This document shows, piece after piece, positions 5,117 to 6,129 of a stretch of 6,129 nucleotides of DNA (positions are counted from its first letter, which is position 1; the number at the start of each line of letters is the position of its first letter). Source of the DNA: Flavobacteriaceae bacterium (GTDB lineage Bacteria > Bacteroidota > Bacteroidia > Flavobacteriales > Flavobacteriaceae); assembly GCA_023141985.1 (NCBI GenBank), contig JAGLKH010000241.1, positions 1 through 6,129 on the forward strand. Reading direction: 5' to 3'. Both the position numbers and the translations under genes were made by a program. The notes under the pieces are model-generated. The model did no database searches. It saw only the letters and a program-made list of their open reading frames with translations, and had not been told where the DNA came from.

Positions 5117-6129
5117 TTTAATGGTGTCTTTTTTCTTTTTCTTTCTGCCAAGTAAACCACCAAGAGCATCTTTAACGCCTTTAATAATTGGGTCTTTAGT
5201 ACTTATTGAATCTACTTTAGAAGAATCAATACTTGTAGGGTTTCCTCCAAGTATTCCTCCTAAAATGGTTTTCACTTCACCAGTGCCTTTATTGAGGAGT
5301 TTTTGTTTTTCAATATCAATAAGCTGTTTGGTAAGATTAGATACAGCACTTGTTAAATCGGTTTTAACTGAAGGGTTTGCAAAAGTTCCTGTAATATTTG
5401 CTGTAATAGGGATTTTAATTTCACCAGCTTTGGCATTATCAAGTTTTCCAATAAGCTGATTTACCTCACTTCCTAAATACTTTGCAGGGACATTAAAAAC
5501 AGCATTGTAAGCTAATTTCTGTTCAGAATTATGTGAACCCGAAACTTCTATATCGATATCTTCATATTTAAGAGAAAAAGGATTTATAATAACATTTCCA
5601 TTTGCAAACTCTAAAGATGTTTTTAAATTAGTTAGGTCTAATTTTTTAAAATCTATAAAATTTAAAGTATTGCCTAGTTCTCCTAGTATTTTAGTATTTA
5701 ATGGGTTTATAGTTGACGAAATTAACTCAGCAAAAGCATTGCCGGAGACCGATTCTAAATTAGGGGAAAACGCTTTGTCTAATGTGCCTGATAAATTAAT
5801 AGTTGTGTTTAGTTTTCCTTGCACTGCTTTTGCAATTGGTGCTAAGCTTTGCAGTAATGCCATGCCATTAAACGATTTTGAAATGTCAAACTCATTTGCT
5901 CCAAGATTTAAGTTAAAAGTTGGCGTGTTTGTTTGTGTTGAGACATTTCCATTCACAGCCAAATTTCCATCAAATAAACTCGAGGTCATATTTTTTAAAG
6001 TCGCTTTTTGGTTTTTTATAATAAGAATGCCTTTTACATCTTTTAAATTAAGATTATCATAGACTACATTTTTTGCATTTACATTAAATGTACAATCTAA
6101 AAAAGCAGGAATTTTTAGAGATTCGGCAT
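5111..6129 (-). CDS. AsmA-like protein, C-terminal part (5' end outside window)
   Basis: The frame stays open through the right edge, giving 338 visible residues. A Met codon at 5989 falls inside the motif ATLKNMTSSLFDGNLAVNG and so is internal, not a start. Visible residues 21-33 (VVYDNLNLKDVKG), the FDGNLAVNGNVS stretch that follows, a strand-rich central part, and IPITANITGTFANPSVKTDL at 239-258 are typical of the C-terminal domain of AsmA family proteins. These are inner-membrane-anchored and form a long beta-groove in the periplasm, now linked to lipid transfer and outer-membrane maintenance; the N-terminal anchor is not visible here. The tail ends GLLGRKKKKKDTIKN, an unusually lysine-rich run (KKKKK at 329-333) after a low-complexity Gly/Ser/Thr region. 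The stop codon lies in the direct repeat flanking the palindromic block, and the gene is transcribed toward the LysE-type gene. Confidence 0.88.
   Translation of the reverse strand, partial: AESLKIPAFLDCTFNVNAKNVVYDNLNLKDVKGILIIKNQKATLKNMTSSLFDGNLAVNGNVSTQTNTPTFNLNLGANEFDISKSFNGMALLQSLAPIAKAVQGKLNTTINLSGTLDKAFSPNLESVSGNAFAELISSTINPLNTKILGELGNTLNFIDFKKLDLTNLKTSLEFANGNVIINPFSLKYEDIDIEVSGSHNSEQKLAYNAVFNVPAKYLGSEVNQLIGKLDNAKAGEIKIPITANITGTFANPSVKTDLTSAVSNLTKQLIDIEKQKLLNKGTGEVKTILGGILGGNPTSIDSSKVDSISTKDPIIKGVKDALGGLLGRKKKKKDTIKN

Noticed and set aside
5121..5459. Plus-strand open frame opposite the AsmA-like gene
   Set aside because: It begins with a poly-Phe run that is simply the complement of the lysine codons and has no recognisable domain.
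5111..5989. AsmA-like gene starting at 5989
   Set aside because: The reading frame continues to the right edge with family-typical sequence (VVYDNLNLKDVKG) before this Met, so the start is outside the window.
5670..6062. Second plus-strand open frame opposite the AsmA-like gene
   Set aside because: It is antisense to a gene with clear family motifs and has no supporting features of its own.

Overview
The window looks like a chromosomal segment from a member of the Bacteroidota, most likely a Flavobacteriaceae-type bacterium. The DNA is AT-rich, starts lack Shine-Dalgarno sequences, and the gene set (GH3-family adenylating enzyme, DUF2797 protein, AsmA-like protein, short lipoproteins) fits that group. 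This assignment rests on recognising families, not on a database search.

Positions 1-1898 are a tightly packed plus-strand cluster. It holds the C-terminal end of a protein with a DUF6973-like domain (cut by the left edge), two tandem paralogous small lipoproteins, and a larger unrelated lipoprotein. The spacing is 0, 19 and 11 nt. Lines counted by hand here are 18-25% G+C, against 38-43% in the GH3 and DUF2797 genes. A putative effector domain followed by duplicated small envelope proteins is what a polymorphic toxin with its immunity genes would look like, but that role is inferred.

Positions 1933-4906 look like core genome. A GH3-family acyl-acid amido synthetase homologue (minus) diverges from a DUF2797 protein with a zinc-ribbon-like cysteine set and a GIY-YIG-like stretch (plus). 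The latter meets a LysE/RhtB-type exporter (minus) tail to tail, and the two genes share a TTAA double stop.

Positions 4907-5110 are a 204-nt non-coding gap full of nested inverted repeats and flanked by an 11-nt direct repeat, TAGTGTTAATT. Removing one direct-repeat copy plus the segment between the copies would leave the AsmA-like gene stop only 15 nt from the LysE start, as in a compact operon. The gap is therefore best explained as a small non-autonomous insertion (MITE-, REP- or IS200-derivative-like). It is the clearest structure that gene content does not explain.

Positions 5111-6129 hold the C-terminal part of an AsmA-like protein on the minus strand, running off the right edge. It is transcribed toward the exporter gene. 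No tRNA, rRNA, CRISPR array or transposase gene is visible.
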